A stretch of DNA of 64,000 bases from Tulasnella sp. 424. Taxonomy: Eukaryota; Basidiomycota; Agaricomycetes; Cantharellales; Tulasnellaceae. The notes under the pieces were generated by a model, which was not told the DNA's origin, did not search any database, and saw nothing but the letters and a program-made list of their open reading frames with translations. How positions within the stretch are numbered: position 1 is the stretch's first letter; every line of letters starts with the position of its first letter. The stretch is taken from assembly GCA_019633425.1 (NCBI GenBank), contig WSUB01000123.1:62001-126000 (forward strand). Direction: 5' to 3'. Below are positions 1 to 10,542 of this stretch, piece after piece. Both the position numbers and the translations under genes were made by a program.

Positions 1-1
1 G

Positions 2-316
2 TTCCCGTACCTTCGAAAGCTTCAAATTACATCTATGGGCTTAAGCCTCCAGGATCTACTCGACATGGTACAGTCAAGATTCTGCGGGCTTTCTTGGGAG
101 AACATGGGACCAACTCCCTTAACAATCGACTTGCGGCGTGGAGCGGTTGCGTGGGCTGATGATGATATGGCACCGCCTATCATCGAACTTGCCACACTAG
201 CCCAAATTCGCGAAACAGATGGCGTTGGATGCGTCCAAATCGTAGGTTCAAAGAACCCTGAGGGTATGGTGGCAATAAAACGAGACGAGGAGGCTTCGGG
301 ACCAGTCTGGGTTTAA
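2..316 (+). CDS. F-box/LRR-like protein, C-terminal part (gene enters from the left edge)
   Basis: The frame is open from the window edge to the TAA at 314-316. It aligns without gaps to the last ~100 residues of the two complete paralogues downstream: shared are the stretch L-x-I-T-S followed by QDLLDMVQSRFCGL, a P-I-I-E-L-A-T-L block, and the ending V-W-V. The 5' part, including any F-box, lies outside the window, and the methionine at 35 is internal. This is the first visible member of a tandem array. Function is inferred only from the paralogues (substrate-recognition subunit of an SCF-type ubiquitin ligase). Confidence 0.8.
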   Translation, partial: FPYLRKLQITSMGLSLQDLLDMVQSRFCGLSWENMGPTPLTIDLRRGAVAWADDDMAPPIIELATLAQIRETDGVGCVQIVGSKNPEGMVAIKRDEEASGPVWV

Positions 317-1080
317 AGAAGGTACTCGCTTCTCCGCAACTCGGTGAGACTTCAAGCGAGCTACGATCTCAATCGTAGGGACAGGTTATTAGTACTTCAT
401 ACCACGGCAGATGTTTTTATCATTCCTTCCGGACTCGGCTACGATCAATTTAATCGATTGTTCGTGAAGTGTGTCAGTGGCTGCTCGGCGGGGCCAACCG
501 TTCGCTCGGTCTGAGCTTGGAACCAATAATCGAAAATCCAGAGCAGTAGCTTCAGATATCATGTTCTCCGAAAGGGCAGGACTGCCTGAATTATTTGGCC
601 ACATGATAGGAACTCCTCACCTGCTAGGCAGGGCCAAATCATCCGTTCGGGTTGAAGATACTAGAGTAGTACTAGTTCTACTTACGAACGACTTAGGAGC
701 TATGCCTAGGTCGTAACGATACAACATGGAAGAATGCACAACGCGTTAGTTGGAATTCCTCAACGAGAAAGCTCGCCCCGTTCCCCGGGAACTCGAAAGG
801 AGTGAAAGACTCACCAAATCAGGACAAACAGTTCCATCAGTCCATTCCTAAACGAGCACCACTTCTTGGTGGAGAGCCTCGCAATCGCCTCAATAGGCAA
901 ACGGGTTAGCCTAGGCTCTTACACGGATCAGGATTCATAATCGTGGCCGTGCTATACACCCTGGGACTGTACCTCACAGTGAGTGGGCTGCTCACCTTCG
1001 TTGCGAGGGGCTAACCTTGTTATCCTACGAAAACTAAAGGAACTACGAACACGATATACACTGATTCTGGGGCCGTAAAA
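317..1080. other. Intergenic; decayed-looking spacer with a duplicated promoter segment
   Basis: No supportable gene. The stretch from about 750 to 1075 is recognisably similar to the segment upstream of the next F-box gene (about 2960-3280): shared words include gcctaggctctta, cagtgagt and gctgctcac. The tandem duplication therefore carried the 5' flank along with the gene. Confidence 0.6.
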
Positions 1081-2706
1081 ATGCTCATAGAGGCGAGGAG
1101 CACTCGGACTGGTCCAGATCAAGCAGCCGTCCTCTTCAATGACAACGCCCTCCCCCCAATATCTCAACTTCCGACCGAGCTCCTCATTGCCATACTTCGG
1201 CTTGTGCCCCCTCGAGTGGACTCCGTGTTAAGAGACGTGTTCTATCGTTCGCACATCTATATGGTGCGGCTCTACACCATACGCTCTGTCACGAAACGAT
1301 GGCAACATCTCATCGACGGAACTCCCTCCTTCTGGACCATCATTCTTTCCACTTTACCACCTCATCTTAACGGAACGAGTATTCGTCGCTCGAACGACCT
1401 CCCCTTATCCGTCGTATATGACCGGCCGATGTCCGCCAGCGCAACCATGCCACAATCGGCTCGTGAGTTCCTCAAAAGCATTGCACATACTCGCCAGCGC
1501 TGGTCCGCCGTCGCCTTGGACTATGGCACAAACATTTCGGAATATATCGGAGTCCCAGCGCCGCTTCTCCAAACGATTGTCGCGAGGAAACACCCTTTCA
1601 CCCCTCAACGTGAGCCGCTGGAGTTGCTTGGAGGGGAGACAAGAAACCTGCGGCACGTGGATCTAACGAGCGTTTCGATCTATTGGAGAACGGGAGGGAT
1701 GGCCCGGCTAAGATGCTTGGCTTTGGACAGTGTAAGCTACGTTGGCCTGACCGGGAACCATCTTCTCGACATCCTTCGGGCAAGCCCCAGTCTGCAAGTT
1801 CTTAAACTTCACAATATCAGGACAGATACCCCACCCCCATCCCCTCTCATCACACTTCACCAACTTTGGTGCATTGATTTCGAACGACTTGCCATCGACT
1901 TGGTATATTTCATCATGCGACAAATCCGAGCCCCGTCATGCACCAACCTCCGGATCCATTTGCGCATAGGCGACCAGCAGGAGCTCGATGTCCCCCGTTT
2001 CATTGACGAAATTATGAGTCCCTTCAATGGGATTCTACTTGCGATACACAAAGAATACGGGGAGTCTGAAATCCGATTCGATTCTTGCGGATTCTCCTGG
2101 CACACCGGCAATGGTCCTGATGCCGACCCTGGACTCACGGTGGCAATCGTCGGTGTCTTTGACCCTCTATGCATTGGATGGGTGGACCGAATCCTCCAAA
2201 ACGAATCTCACCTCCGGATCAACTTTTGTGATGGAGCTCCACTCGACGTAGCCGTATTGGGAAGCGTCGCTCGCATGCGATGCGCGACAAAGCTACTCAT
2301 AAATGGAAGCCAACCCAGAGAGGATGTTTTACGAATATTAGAACTCCTCGGTCAACCTCTCGAAACAGGCGCCTCGCTGCCCTCGTTGCCGTGTCTTCAA
2401 GAGCTCCGAATTACATCTGTGGGCTGGAGCTCCCAGGACCTACTCGACATGGTGCAGTCGAGATTCTGCGGGCTTCCGTGGAATACCATGGAACGAACTT
2501 CCCTATCGATCGGCTTGGAGCGTCGAGCGTTCCCGCGGGCCGGCGTTCCACAGCCCATTGTTGAACTTGCAGCACTCGGTAAAATTCGCGAAATACCTGG
2601 CGTAAGATGCATTGAATTCGCAGATGCAAATGATTGTGATGGTATGTTGGCGGTCAAATGGGACGAGCAGTCTTCAAGACCAACCTGGGGTGGTTTTGAT
2701 CTTTGA
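1081..2706 (+). CDS. F-box-like/LRR-like protein, array copy 1
   Basis: Single-exon frame of 541 residues. Residues ~24-75 hold an F-box-like motif (P-P-I-S-Q-L-P-T-E-L-L-I-A-I-L, later the S-V-T-K-R-W-Q-H-L-I and P-S-F-W hallmarks of fungal F-box-like domains). The rest is irregular leucine-rich sequence such as LLDILRASPSLQVLKL. Known members of this class bind Skp1 through the F-box and choose substrates through the variable C-terminal part; the substrate here cannot be told. The ATG at 1081 fits because the paralogue at 3287 starts at the equivalent place. The copy 2206 bp downstream is clearly related along its whole length. No frameshift or internal stop is seen. Confidence 0.85.
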   Translation: MLIEARSTRTGPDQAAVLFNDNALPPISQLPTELLIAILRLVPPRVDSVLRDVFYRSHIYMVRLYTIRSVTKRWQHLIDGTPSFWTIILSTLPPHLNGTSIRRSNDLPLSVVYDRPMSASATMPQSAREFLKSIAHTRQRWSAVALDYGTNISEYIGVPAPLLQTIVARKHPFTPQREPLELLGGETRNLRHVDLTSVSIYWRTGGMARLRCLALDSVSYVGLTGNHLLDILRASPSLQVLKLHNIRTDTPPPSPLITLHQLWCIDFERLAIDLVYFIMRQIRAPSCTNLRIHLRIGDQQELDVPRFIDEIMSPFNGILLAIHKEYGESEIRFDSCGFSWHTGNGPDADPGLTVAIVGVFDPLCIGWVDRILQNESHLRINFCDGAPLDVAVLGSVARMRCATKLLINGSQPREDVLRILELLGQPLETGASLPSLPCLQELRITSVGWSSQDLLDMVQSRFCGLPWNTMERTSLSIGLERRAFPRAGVPQPIVELAALGKIREIPGVRCIEFADANDCDGMLAVKWDEQSSRPTWGGFDL

Positions 2707-2959
2707 ACCCTAACTACCAGGAACGCTACCCCAACCGTATGGACATACTTTAGTAGTTCATACAACAGAAGTTGTTTCATAATTTGTAACTGAATTCCAT
2801 CCTTCGTTTCACACCCACGAAATCTATTTTAGGGGGGGCTTATATAGCACCTAGTTCTAATTGACGGCCACCCGCAGTCATTCCTTCATCTAGATGTCGA
2901 ACACTCGGTAGCATGGGAAAATATCGTCTAAACAAAGCGAGTTGGGCACTAGTCACTCA

Positions 2960-3286
2960 GTCTTCGGCAAGCGTACGTAGGAGCGAAAGGGGCGGTATCA
3001 GAATTTCCCAAGCTAGAACAAACAGGTTTTCTCAGTCCGTTCCTCAATTCACAAGCACGGTCGAGAAAGCAATCGCTCACATAAGCAGACAACTTGGCCT
3101 AGGCTCTTATACAGATCGAAACTCATAACAGTTACCATAATATAAACCCTGGCACGGTGGTTCACCAGTGAGTAGACTACTCAGCTTCCTCGAGAAATCG
3201 ACTGACTGTTGTCCTGCACCTCATCCTGCTAAAACGGAAGGTACCACGAACAACCTACGTTCTAATTTGGACTCGCCAAAATACTC
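2960..3286 (+). promoter_or_regulatory. Duplicated 5' flank of F-box array copy 2, with TATAAA
   Basis: This flank matches the 5' flank of copy 1. A TATAAA lies at 3141-3146, about 140 nt before the ATG at 3287. The equivalent place in copy 1 (about 950-960) reads ctatacaccctgg, a degraded version. Whether the difference affects expression is unknown. Confidence 0.4.
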
Positions 3287-4900
3287 ATGGAGACCAACAC
3301 TGTTCGGAACGATGCGACTCTGGGCCAAGTCGCCGTTCTCTCCAGCAACAACACCCTTCCCCCAATATCTCAACTTCCCACCGAGCTCCTTGTTGCCGTA
3401 CTTCAGTTTGCACTCCCTCAAGTGGACTTCACGTCGCAATCCGCGTCATTTCACACACGTATCTGCATGAAGATGCTTTATATCATGCGCTCTGTCACAA
3501 AACGATGGCAAGATATCATCGAAGGAACTCCCTCCTTCTGGACCACCATCCTCTCAACTTTGCCATCCCATGTCAACGAAGCGAGTATTCGCCGTTCGGC
3601 CGACCTCTTGTTGTCCGTCATCTATCAGTATCCGGGGTCCGCAAATGCAGCCAAATACCCTTCCGCTCCAGAGTTCCTCGACACCATTCTACATACTCGC
3701 CAGCGCTGGTCTGCCATCGCCTTGTACGGCACGACAAATATGTCAGGATATATTGGAGATCCTGCGCCCCTCCTGCAAACGATCATCGTTAGGAGTCCCT
3801 TTCCCAGCGATCATAATGTCCAGCCGTTGGAGCTACTTGGAGGGGATACAACTAACCTGCGGCATATAGATCTGTCGGACGTTTCGATCCATTGGAAAAT
3901 GGGATGCTTAGCTCAGCTAAGGTGTTTGAACTTGAGGAGGGTGGTCAACGATGGCCTGACGGGAAGCCATCTTCTTGATATCCTTCGCGCAAGTCCAGGC
4001 TTGCAGGTTCTCAAACTCGAGGAAATCAGGACAGATATCCCACCAAACTCCCCTGTCATCACGCTTCACCAACTTAAATGCATCAATCTCGATTCATGCC
4101 CCATCGGCTTGGTACAGTTCATCTTACAACACATTCGAGCACCGTCATGCACCAAACTAGGTTTGTGCATCGACAACGAACGGGAATTCGACGCCTCTCG
4201 TTTCATTAACGAAACCATGAATCCCTTTTCTGGGATTCTGCTCGCGATACACAAGCGATCCGGGGAGTCTGAAATCCGACTCGACTCCGACGGATTCTAC
4301 TGGTACACCCTCAGCAGCTCAAACGCTAACCAAGGACTCTCGATTCTTATCGAGGATCAATTCGGCCCTCTCTTCATTCGATGGGTCGACCGAATCCTCC
4401 AGAATGAGCCCGGCCTCCGGATCAACTTTGGGGACGGAGCTACATCCAGCGAAGCCGTGTTGGGGAGTGTCGCACACATGCGATGCACGACGAAGGTGCT
4501 CATAGGAGGAGGTCAACCCAGAGAGGATGTCTCCCAAATATTAAAATTCCTGGGGCAACCTCTCAAAACAAGCTCCTCCTTACCCTCGCTGCCGTGCCTT
4601 CGAGAGCTTACAATTAAATGTGTGAGTTGGAGTATCGAGGACTTGCTCGATATGGTGCAGTCGAGATTCTGCGGGTTTTCGAAGGAGATTGTGGAACGAA
4701 CTCTGCTAACAATCCTCTTGGAGCGTGGAACGTTTTCGTGGGCCGGTGTGGCATGGCCTATTATCGAACTTGCCACACTTGCCAGAATTCGCGAAATGGA
4801 TGGAGTTGGGTGCATTCGGCTGGTAGTAGGTGCAAGGGACAGTGGCGGTATGTTGGCAGTAAAATGGGATGAGGGGGCTTCCCGACCAGTCTGGGTTTGA
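3287..4900 (+). CDS. F-box-like/LRR-like protein, array copy 2
   Basis: Single-exon frame of 537 residues, a paralogue of the gene at 1081. The F-box-like core is at residues ~24-75 (ISQLPTELLVAVLQF, then S-V-T-K-R-W-Q-D-I-I and P-S-F-W). It is followed by leucine-rich segments (LLDILRASPGLQVLKLEEI) and the same C-terminal block (DLLDMVQSRFCGF ... PIIELATLARIRE ... AVKWDE). Differences from copy 1 are spread evenly, with several short indels in the central half, which fits two functional diverged duplicates. Role by family: probable Skp1-binding substrate receptor of a ubiquitin ligase. No intron is needed. Confidence 0.85.
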   Translation: METNTVRNDATLGQVAVLSSNNTLPPISQLPTELLVAVLQFALPQVDFTSQSASFHTRICMKMLYIMRSVTKRWQDIIEGTPSFWTTILSTLPSHVNEASIRRSADLLLSVIYQYPGSANAAKYPSAPEFLDTILHTRQRWSAIALYGTTNMSGYIGDPAPLLQTIIVRSPFPSDHNVQPLELLGGDTTNLRHIDLSDVSIHWKMGCLAQLRCLNLRRVVNDGLTGSHLLDILRASPGLQVLKLEEIRTDIPPNSPVITLHQLKCINLDSCPIGLVQFILQHIRAPSCTKLGLCIDNEREFDASRFINETMNPFSGILLAIHKRSGESEIRLDSDGFYWYTLSSSNANQGLSILIEDQFGPLFIRWVDRILQNEPGLRINFGDGATSSEAVLGSVAHMRCTTKVLIGGGQPREDVSQILKFLGQPLKTSSSLPSLPCLRELTIKCVSWSIEDLLDMVQSRFCGFSKEIVERTLLTILLERGTFSWAGVAWPIIELATLARIREMDGVGCIRLVVGARDSGGMLAVKWDEGASRPVWV

Positions 4901-5229
4901 AGAAGGTAGTTCCTCCCCGATTAAACGGGCTACAAGCTCTGCGTCCCTCAGCAACTGCTGCCCCGTTCAAACCGACAAACCTTTAATACTTCATACAGTA
5001 GCAGATGCTTTCATATGTTGTAGCTATCTATATACCACCTATTTCTGTATGACCTGTTACCGGTCCCGCAAGCATCTCTTGTCCTGTGAGATCTATCTTT
5101 AACGCAAGCCTTCTTGTATTAAAGTACCCATTTAACTGCATTCGGTCTCATCCCGTCGTTTGGACGTCAAACCATCACTACGAGTCAAAAGGCAGGACGC
5201 CAAGATTTCGCTCGTGTAATTCACCAGCA

Positions 5230-6168
5230 CTTCAAGACCCACACCCTGCTATCCCAACCAAGGCAACTAATTGGCGGCTCTTGAACCTTCGGTTTGCAAC
5301 CGCCTCAATACAAGCGGGTCAGACCTACTGGACATCATGACTGATTTCCCACCACTAGTACTTTCTCCTACCATCACACCTCATCACCTTAAAGGCATCA
5401 ACCTCGAATCCTGCTCCATCCACTTCGTGAGTTTCATCCTACAGCAAATCCGGATCCCACCCTGCACCAAACTAGCTATGGGCATCGACGACGACGAGGG
5501 GTTCGATGTCCACCATTTCATTAACGAAACCTTGGGCCTCCTTCGTGAAATTATATTCACGATACATAAACGACTCGGGGAATCTGAAATTCTACTCTAT
5601 TCCGACGAATTCCATTGGTATACCCTCAACAGCTCTAACACCGATTCTCGATTCACATCGACAACTTCTTCGACCTTCGCCTCATTCATTGGGTTCATTC
5701 GGTTCTCCAGAATGAACCTGGCCTCCGACTCCACTTCGGATCCGCGGTATCAATACGATGCATGACTAAGATACTCACGGGGATAGGTCAGTCCCCGGAT
5801 GCCAAGGTTATTGAGATACTGGGGCTCCTTGGTAAGCCTCTCAAAACAAACGCCTCGATCCCCTCACTGCCATGCCTTCGAGAGCTTCACGTTAATTCGA
5901 TGGACTGGAGTGCCCAGGCCCTGGTTGATATGGTCCACTTGCGATTTCGCGCGCTTTCGTGGGAGGGCGTGGAGCGAACTCTTCTAACAATCAGCGTTGA
6001 CCGTCGACCGTGTTCACCGGTCAATGCACCACGGCCGATTTTCGGCTATACCACACTTGCCGAGGTTCGCGAGGTGGATGGTGTTAGGTGCGTCCAAAGG
6101 ATCGTTATGGTACACCGGCAGTAGTGTGGAGCGAGGAGACTTCCAGACCAGGGTGGGTTTGAGCTTCG
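5230..6168 (+). pseudogene. Decayed F-box array copy 3 (5' truncated, frameshifted)
   Basis: Two overlapping frames (5271-5765 and 5762-6124) together match only the C-terminal ~55 % of the intact paralogues. The first covers the segment from ITPHHLKGINLESCSIHF to the region equivalent to the paralogues' WVDRIL. The second resumes at I-L-T-G-I-G-Q and runs through PSLPCLREL. The join is out of frame and about 30 residues are missing. The last ~45 nt again match the paralogue ending but in a shifted frame (TAG at 6122). No F-box is present. The whole is best read as a dead gene copy. Confidence 0.8.
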
Positions 6169-7083
6169 AAGGAAGCTTGTGCTCGACACCTACCCCGAAA
6201 CCGCTACTCATTCTTACGGACCTTATTTCGGTACCCCACATACTGGAGTGTGTATTCTCGGTGTGTAGTTGAATGTCATCAGCTGCCAGTCTGTAAAGGG
6301 TGTCTGTGCGCCTTAACGCCGACGATTTCTTGGATGCTCATTCAGTATAGTCTTCCTCAGCATTTCCTTTGTCAAGGAAATACCGGCTGAGCTCTATCCT
6401 TGAAGTCGGGTTTAGCTCCGTCATTATCGTATCGTTGCCCAAGTGCCCCCTTTCCGTTTGTGACGTGAAGATCTAGGGGCAAATGAGAACTCTTGAGCCT
6501 GAAAAAGGGAAGTTACTAATTAAGGAAAAATAACATACACTTTACCGTAGAAGAAGAAGACTACCGCAAACAGATCAAAGGAATTGATTCATGTCGTGTG
6601 TCGCGCGCCTCCTTGTCGGTTACACACTCGTACTTCCTAAGCACGTTTTCCCTCTTGGCAGACTCCACTGACTGGGTAAGAACATCCCGAAATTGATTGG
6701 GACGAGTGAGAGTCGAACCATACATGTAATATTCTGAGGTGTAAATGAAAAACAGCAGCATGAACTGTCACGACAAGCGCTCATCCGTGGCCAAGCCGTT
6801 CGCGACGGGGATTACGCTAGTAGTTTGGCAAAGTAGCTGCATTTTTATATCCAACTGATCTTTTATTGGGCTAGCTTGCCGCGCTGGAGGGAAGATGTGC
6901 GATTCGGGCTGCTGGGGAAGAGGGGAAGCCTGGGGAAGCGCTGTGTCACGCCGAACACCGCCACGGTCACGAAGCGTGACCTGACTTGTCCCTCCTCGAG
7001 CCTTTAACCGCCATCCCATCCGTCAGGCTGCCCACCACCACCAACTCCCCCTCTTCTAAACGTTGCTAAAAAACCACTGATAC
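6169..7083. other. Intergenic, nothing recognised
   Basis: No frame longer than ~90 residues and no similarity to other parts of the window were seen on either strand. It probably contains the promoter of the gene starting near 7084. Confidence 0.5.
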
Positions 7084-9579
7084 ATGGGCCCGCCCTACCA
7101 GCAGCAAGACCATGATGACCCATCATCCCCTTCAGGCTCTCTTTGCGTCGTGAGTGGCTCGGGAGAGTAGGCTTCTGACCGGAAAAAAAGATTGATCTCG
7201 CTTATGTCGACTTCCATTATGGGCGGCACCTTCGAATATAGAAATGCCAAGTAAATCCTCGTCGGCAACCGTACAAATTTTGCTCGAAAGAGTGCGGGAG
7301 GCAATGTCGGATCCCAGACTGCACCGAACGGAAATATGAATCCTCGCCGTATTGTTCCCAAGTCCATCGAAAGTCAGTCGGCGCCAGGGTTTCAGGCATT
7401 TTTCTCCTTTATTACTTGTTCAAGGAGCTGAGACCGAGTATGGGGATTTCGACAGGTTGGCCGTACAGATGGGGATCGCACGACCTTGCAACCGATGTGG
7501 CGTCTTCCCGCAAGAGAAAGACTCGGCTTATTGCGGCAAAACTTGCTCGTCAAAAGCAGATGCTCAACATGATGACGGCTCTAGTTCCAATGGTATGTAT
7601 CTTTCCTCCTCATACCGCTTAACCTTGAGGAACACTTTGAGTCCCTGACATCGTCCCTCAGCCTACGTCACCCCCAAAAGCCCTAACCCTCCCACGCAAT
7701 CCCGTTTCGGATCTCGCTCGCTTATTGCAGGCGACAAAAGAATACCTCGTCCACCGAAACCGTACATAAAACCCCGCTCCGCTTACCAAATCTCATTCGG
7801 AGAATATAAGGGAGAACCCAACTTCCTCCTGCGTTCGAAGAAAGGATTGGCATGGGCGAATCTACCGAACGCTCTCCATCGAGTTTGCAAAGGAGATGAT
7901 ATGGCAGATAAAGTCTTGGACTTCTCGTTGGGTCCAGGGGGGAAATTCTATTTCCTTTGGCGAGACGGGAACGAATCCAAAATGGGTAGGTACCTCTCGA
8001 ATACTTGCAACGTTCTCGTTTATCGTCAGTCGATCTTTGAACAACCTCTAACGACTCTTGAACAGAAACTTCACCTGGACTCTGGGAAGATCTGGATGTC
8101 GACTTCCAAGGCGGTTCGGTCAGACAAATCCAGTTCGGCGGCGAAGGTACTGTCTGGGGTATCCGATCGTTTAGGCAATACAAGACGGACGATGGGAGCG
8201 GCCGAGCCAACGATGAAAACCCTTCGAGGATGGCGTTGGTTGAAGCTCCTCTGGATTTAAATGCAGATGGAAGCTCCATGCGGAGTGTCTCAACAGGCGG
8301 TGGCAGCCGGTTCAAGGCAGGAAAGTACGATGAGGATGATGAGGATGAAGACTACGACTTTGTTCAAAGTCCCACAAGTATGCGATCGTCCACGTACGGA
8401 GGGAAACGAACGCCTAATCCAGCTCAACCGAACAACGAGTTACCTTACGTTGTCCATGAAGAGCCCTTTGGTCGTATTCCGGATACACTGGTTAACAAAA
8501 CCATGGAGATTTATCCATCAATGCAGCATTATGGACAGGTCGACTTCGTTGCAGTCGGTATGGGAGGATCGTGGGTCATTGGCGTGATGGGGAAGTTGTG
8601 CTTCTGGGACAAAATGGAAGGTAAAATTGTCGAAAAGCTCGCAAAGGTATACGAAGAAGGGGAAAGTTTGAGGGTAAGAAGTTTTGCCGTCTCTAGTCGG
8701 AGCTGGGTTTCGCTGATCCCGAGGTACAATAATTACTATTTGTAGAATGTCGTCATTGCACCAACCTCGAACTCCATCTACGTTATTGAAGCTAAAGATG
8801 GAATGGTTCAGTATCGCGTTCCGGATGAGTGGCATGCCAGGATCAAAGGCCACCTGCACCCCGCCAACGCGCTCGAGTTGGAAACTCCCCGTCTCCATCG
8901 ACCGATGGCTAGACCATGGCAACACCAATCTCAACCCCAGCCTCCAGCAGGACCACAACCTCGTTCAGTTACACCTCGTGGGAGGGGAAGAGGAGGAAGC
9001 CTTCATTCCGGCGGAAGCGTAGGCGGGTCTCGTCCGAATTCGCTTTTCGTTCCATCGCAGCCCGGACCCCCAGGACGAAGACCTTCCCCCTCTCCACCTC
9101 CTCCCCAATCTGGTTCGGGATTCGGACGCGGCGGTGGAAACCGACCGAACAGTAGCCACCACCAACAGCAGTATCATCCACCTCCTGGGCCACCGGGCGG
9201 ACCTCCTCCAGGCTCGTACGACCCCAACGCTCCACCACCTTACGTGCCTTACCAACCACCGCCGAATTACCTCTCTGCCAACCCTAGCCAAGTCTATGCT
9301 CAAAACGCTCCTACCTCTGGAGTGATTCAAGCTCCGGGTGTTTATAGAAGCCCGCAGCATCATCATTCTCAACCTACCTTAGGTTCGAATGGTGGTGCGA
9401 GTGCCAATGCCAGTGGGTGTGGTGGGAGTTGCAGTCACCAAGGATGTGGGTGTCAACAAAACCAGCCCGTTAGCATGAAGCGAGAGGCGATGGTGGCAAT
9501 GATTAAGTCTGCGCCAGCAATTCTAGGCGTTGGTGTGCAACTGGTTGGATTGGCAGGGCTTGCGTGTACGATCATGTGA
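7084..9579 (+). CDS. Proline-rich protein with N-terminal Cys motif and Cys-rich tail (unknown function)
   Basis: Exons that keep one frame: 7084-7149 (uncertain), 7388-7592, 7731-7985, 8066-8673, 8746-9579; about 655 residues. All donors and acceptors are GT-AG. A C-x2-C ... C-x3-C arrangement (CNRCGVFPQEKDSAYCGKTC) near residue 50 suggests a small zinc-binding knuckle. The middle contains a folded-looking region (LDFSLGPGGKFYFLWRDG; VDFVAVGMGGSWVIGVMGK; VVIAPTSNSIYVIEAKDG) reminiscent of a few beta-propeller-like blades. From about residue 390 it is Pro/Gly/Ser-rich and presumably disordered, followed by a Cys-rich patch (SGCGGSCSHQGCGC) and a short hydrophobic end. I do not recognise the family. 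The first exon and the 7150-7387 intron are the weakest part. Confidence 0.7.
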
Positions 9580-10542
9580 CGAACGGGTTCGTCCTGGAAT
9601 TGTCAAAGCTGCTTTTCGATTTTGAACTTGGGATTACTTGGATTTTGTTTATGTATTAGGTAGATTTGGTTCCTGTGGGTGATCATTCCCTACCCTAATG
9701 GCGATGCTCCTCCAGAGGTGCCTGACTTTCGATGAAAAGGCACGAGCGACCCACTGCCCTCGCTACGCATCTTCGCTCCCAACGTCCCCCTCTATTTGTA
9801 ATAAGAACGACTCTGCACCAAAGCTTCAGGCTGTAGTTTGGTCGTCAGAGGTACTGTAATAGAAAAATATGCCCAACGTCCAAACCTTCCATTCCGTTCA
9901 AACTCCTCAGCGCAGGTCCGCAGATACGACATTCCCACCCATCCGACGTCAAACACTTACGCTCAACGCATCACATCTCCTTCGTAGAGTACGATGGGCA
10001 ACCCAAGTTCCTCAAAGGTTTTGGTCTGGCTGGTGGTAAATCCCGCCGCATAGCAAGCACCGGCAGGGTTCCATAGGGACGTGAAAGCGCAGTAAAAGCG
10101 GAAGGCCGGAAACAGATACAATTCCTGGGTAAGGTATGCAGAGGGCTACAGAGTGGTTTCTGGCCTGAGAGGCATTCCCATTGCAAATGTACAAATTCGG
10201 TATTCCGAAATCGTGCTTTCGGAGTTAAGGCGCCGCGGAAATCGAGGTACTCCATGGGATGGCCAAATCTGGAACAAAAATCACGTTATTTGATACATTT
10301 AGTTTACATAACCTGTTATGTCAATTTCAGAACAGTTACGGTGAGCCGAACGGCCGAAGCACTACGTAGCTGTATTTCGCTTGGGCGGAGTCTGCAGACA
10401 CATGCGTTCACCCCCAGCAAGTAATCATATGGAAGATATACATAGACAACTAGTTATATGATGTCCCGCTCGAGAACATCGTTTGGAAGGTAAGGTTCCT
10501 TTGCGGCCTCTGCTTGCCCCGAGGACGCCGGAGGTCAGGTTC
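9580..10542. other. Intergenic; possible exon relic near 9960-10050
   Basis: No intact gene. At about 9965-10040 a plus-strand frame (SFVEYDGQPKFLKGFGLAGG) resembles exon 3 of the preceding proline-rich gene (SFGEYKGEPNFLLRSKKGLA), and the nucleotides agree in part. This may be a remnant of a partial duplication. The rest shows nothing. Confidence 0.35.

Noticed and set aside
6700..6730. tRNA B-box-like ggttcgactctc on the minus strand
   Set aside because: The bases around it do not pair as a T-stem and no A box lies upstream.
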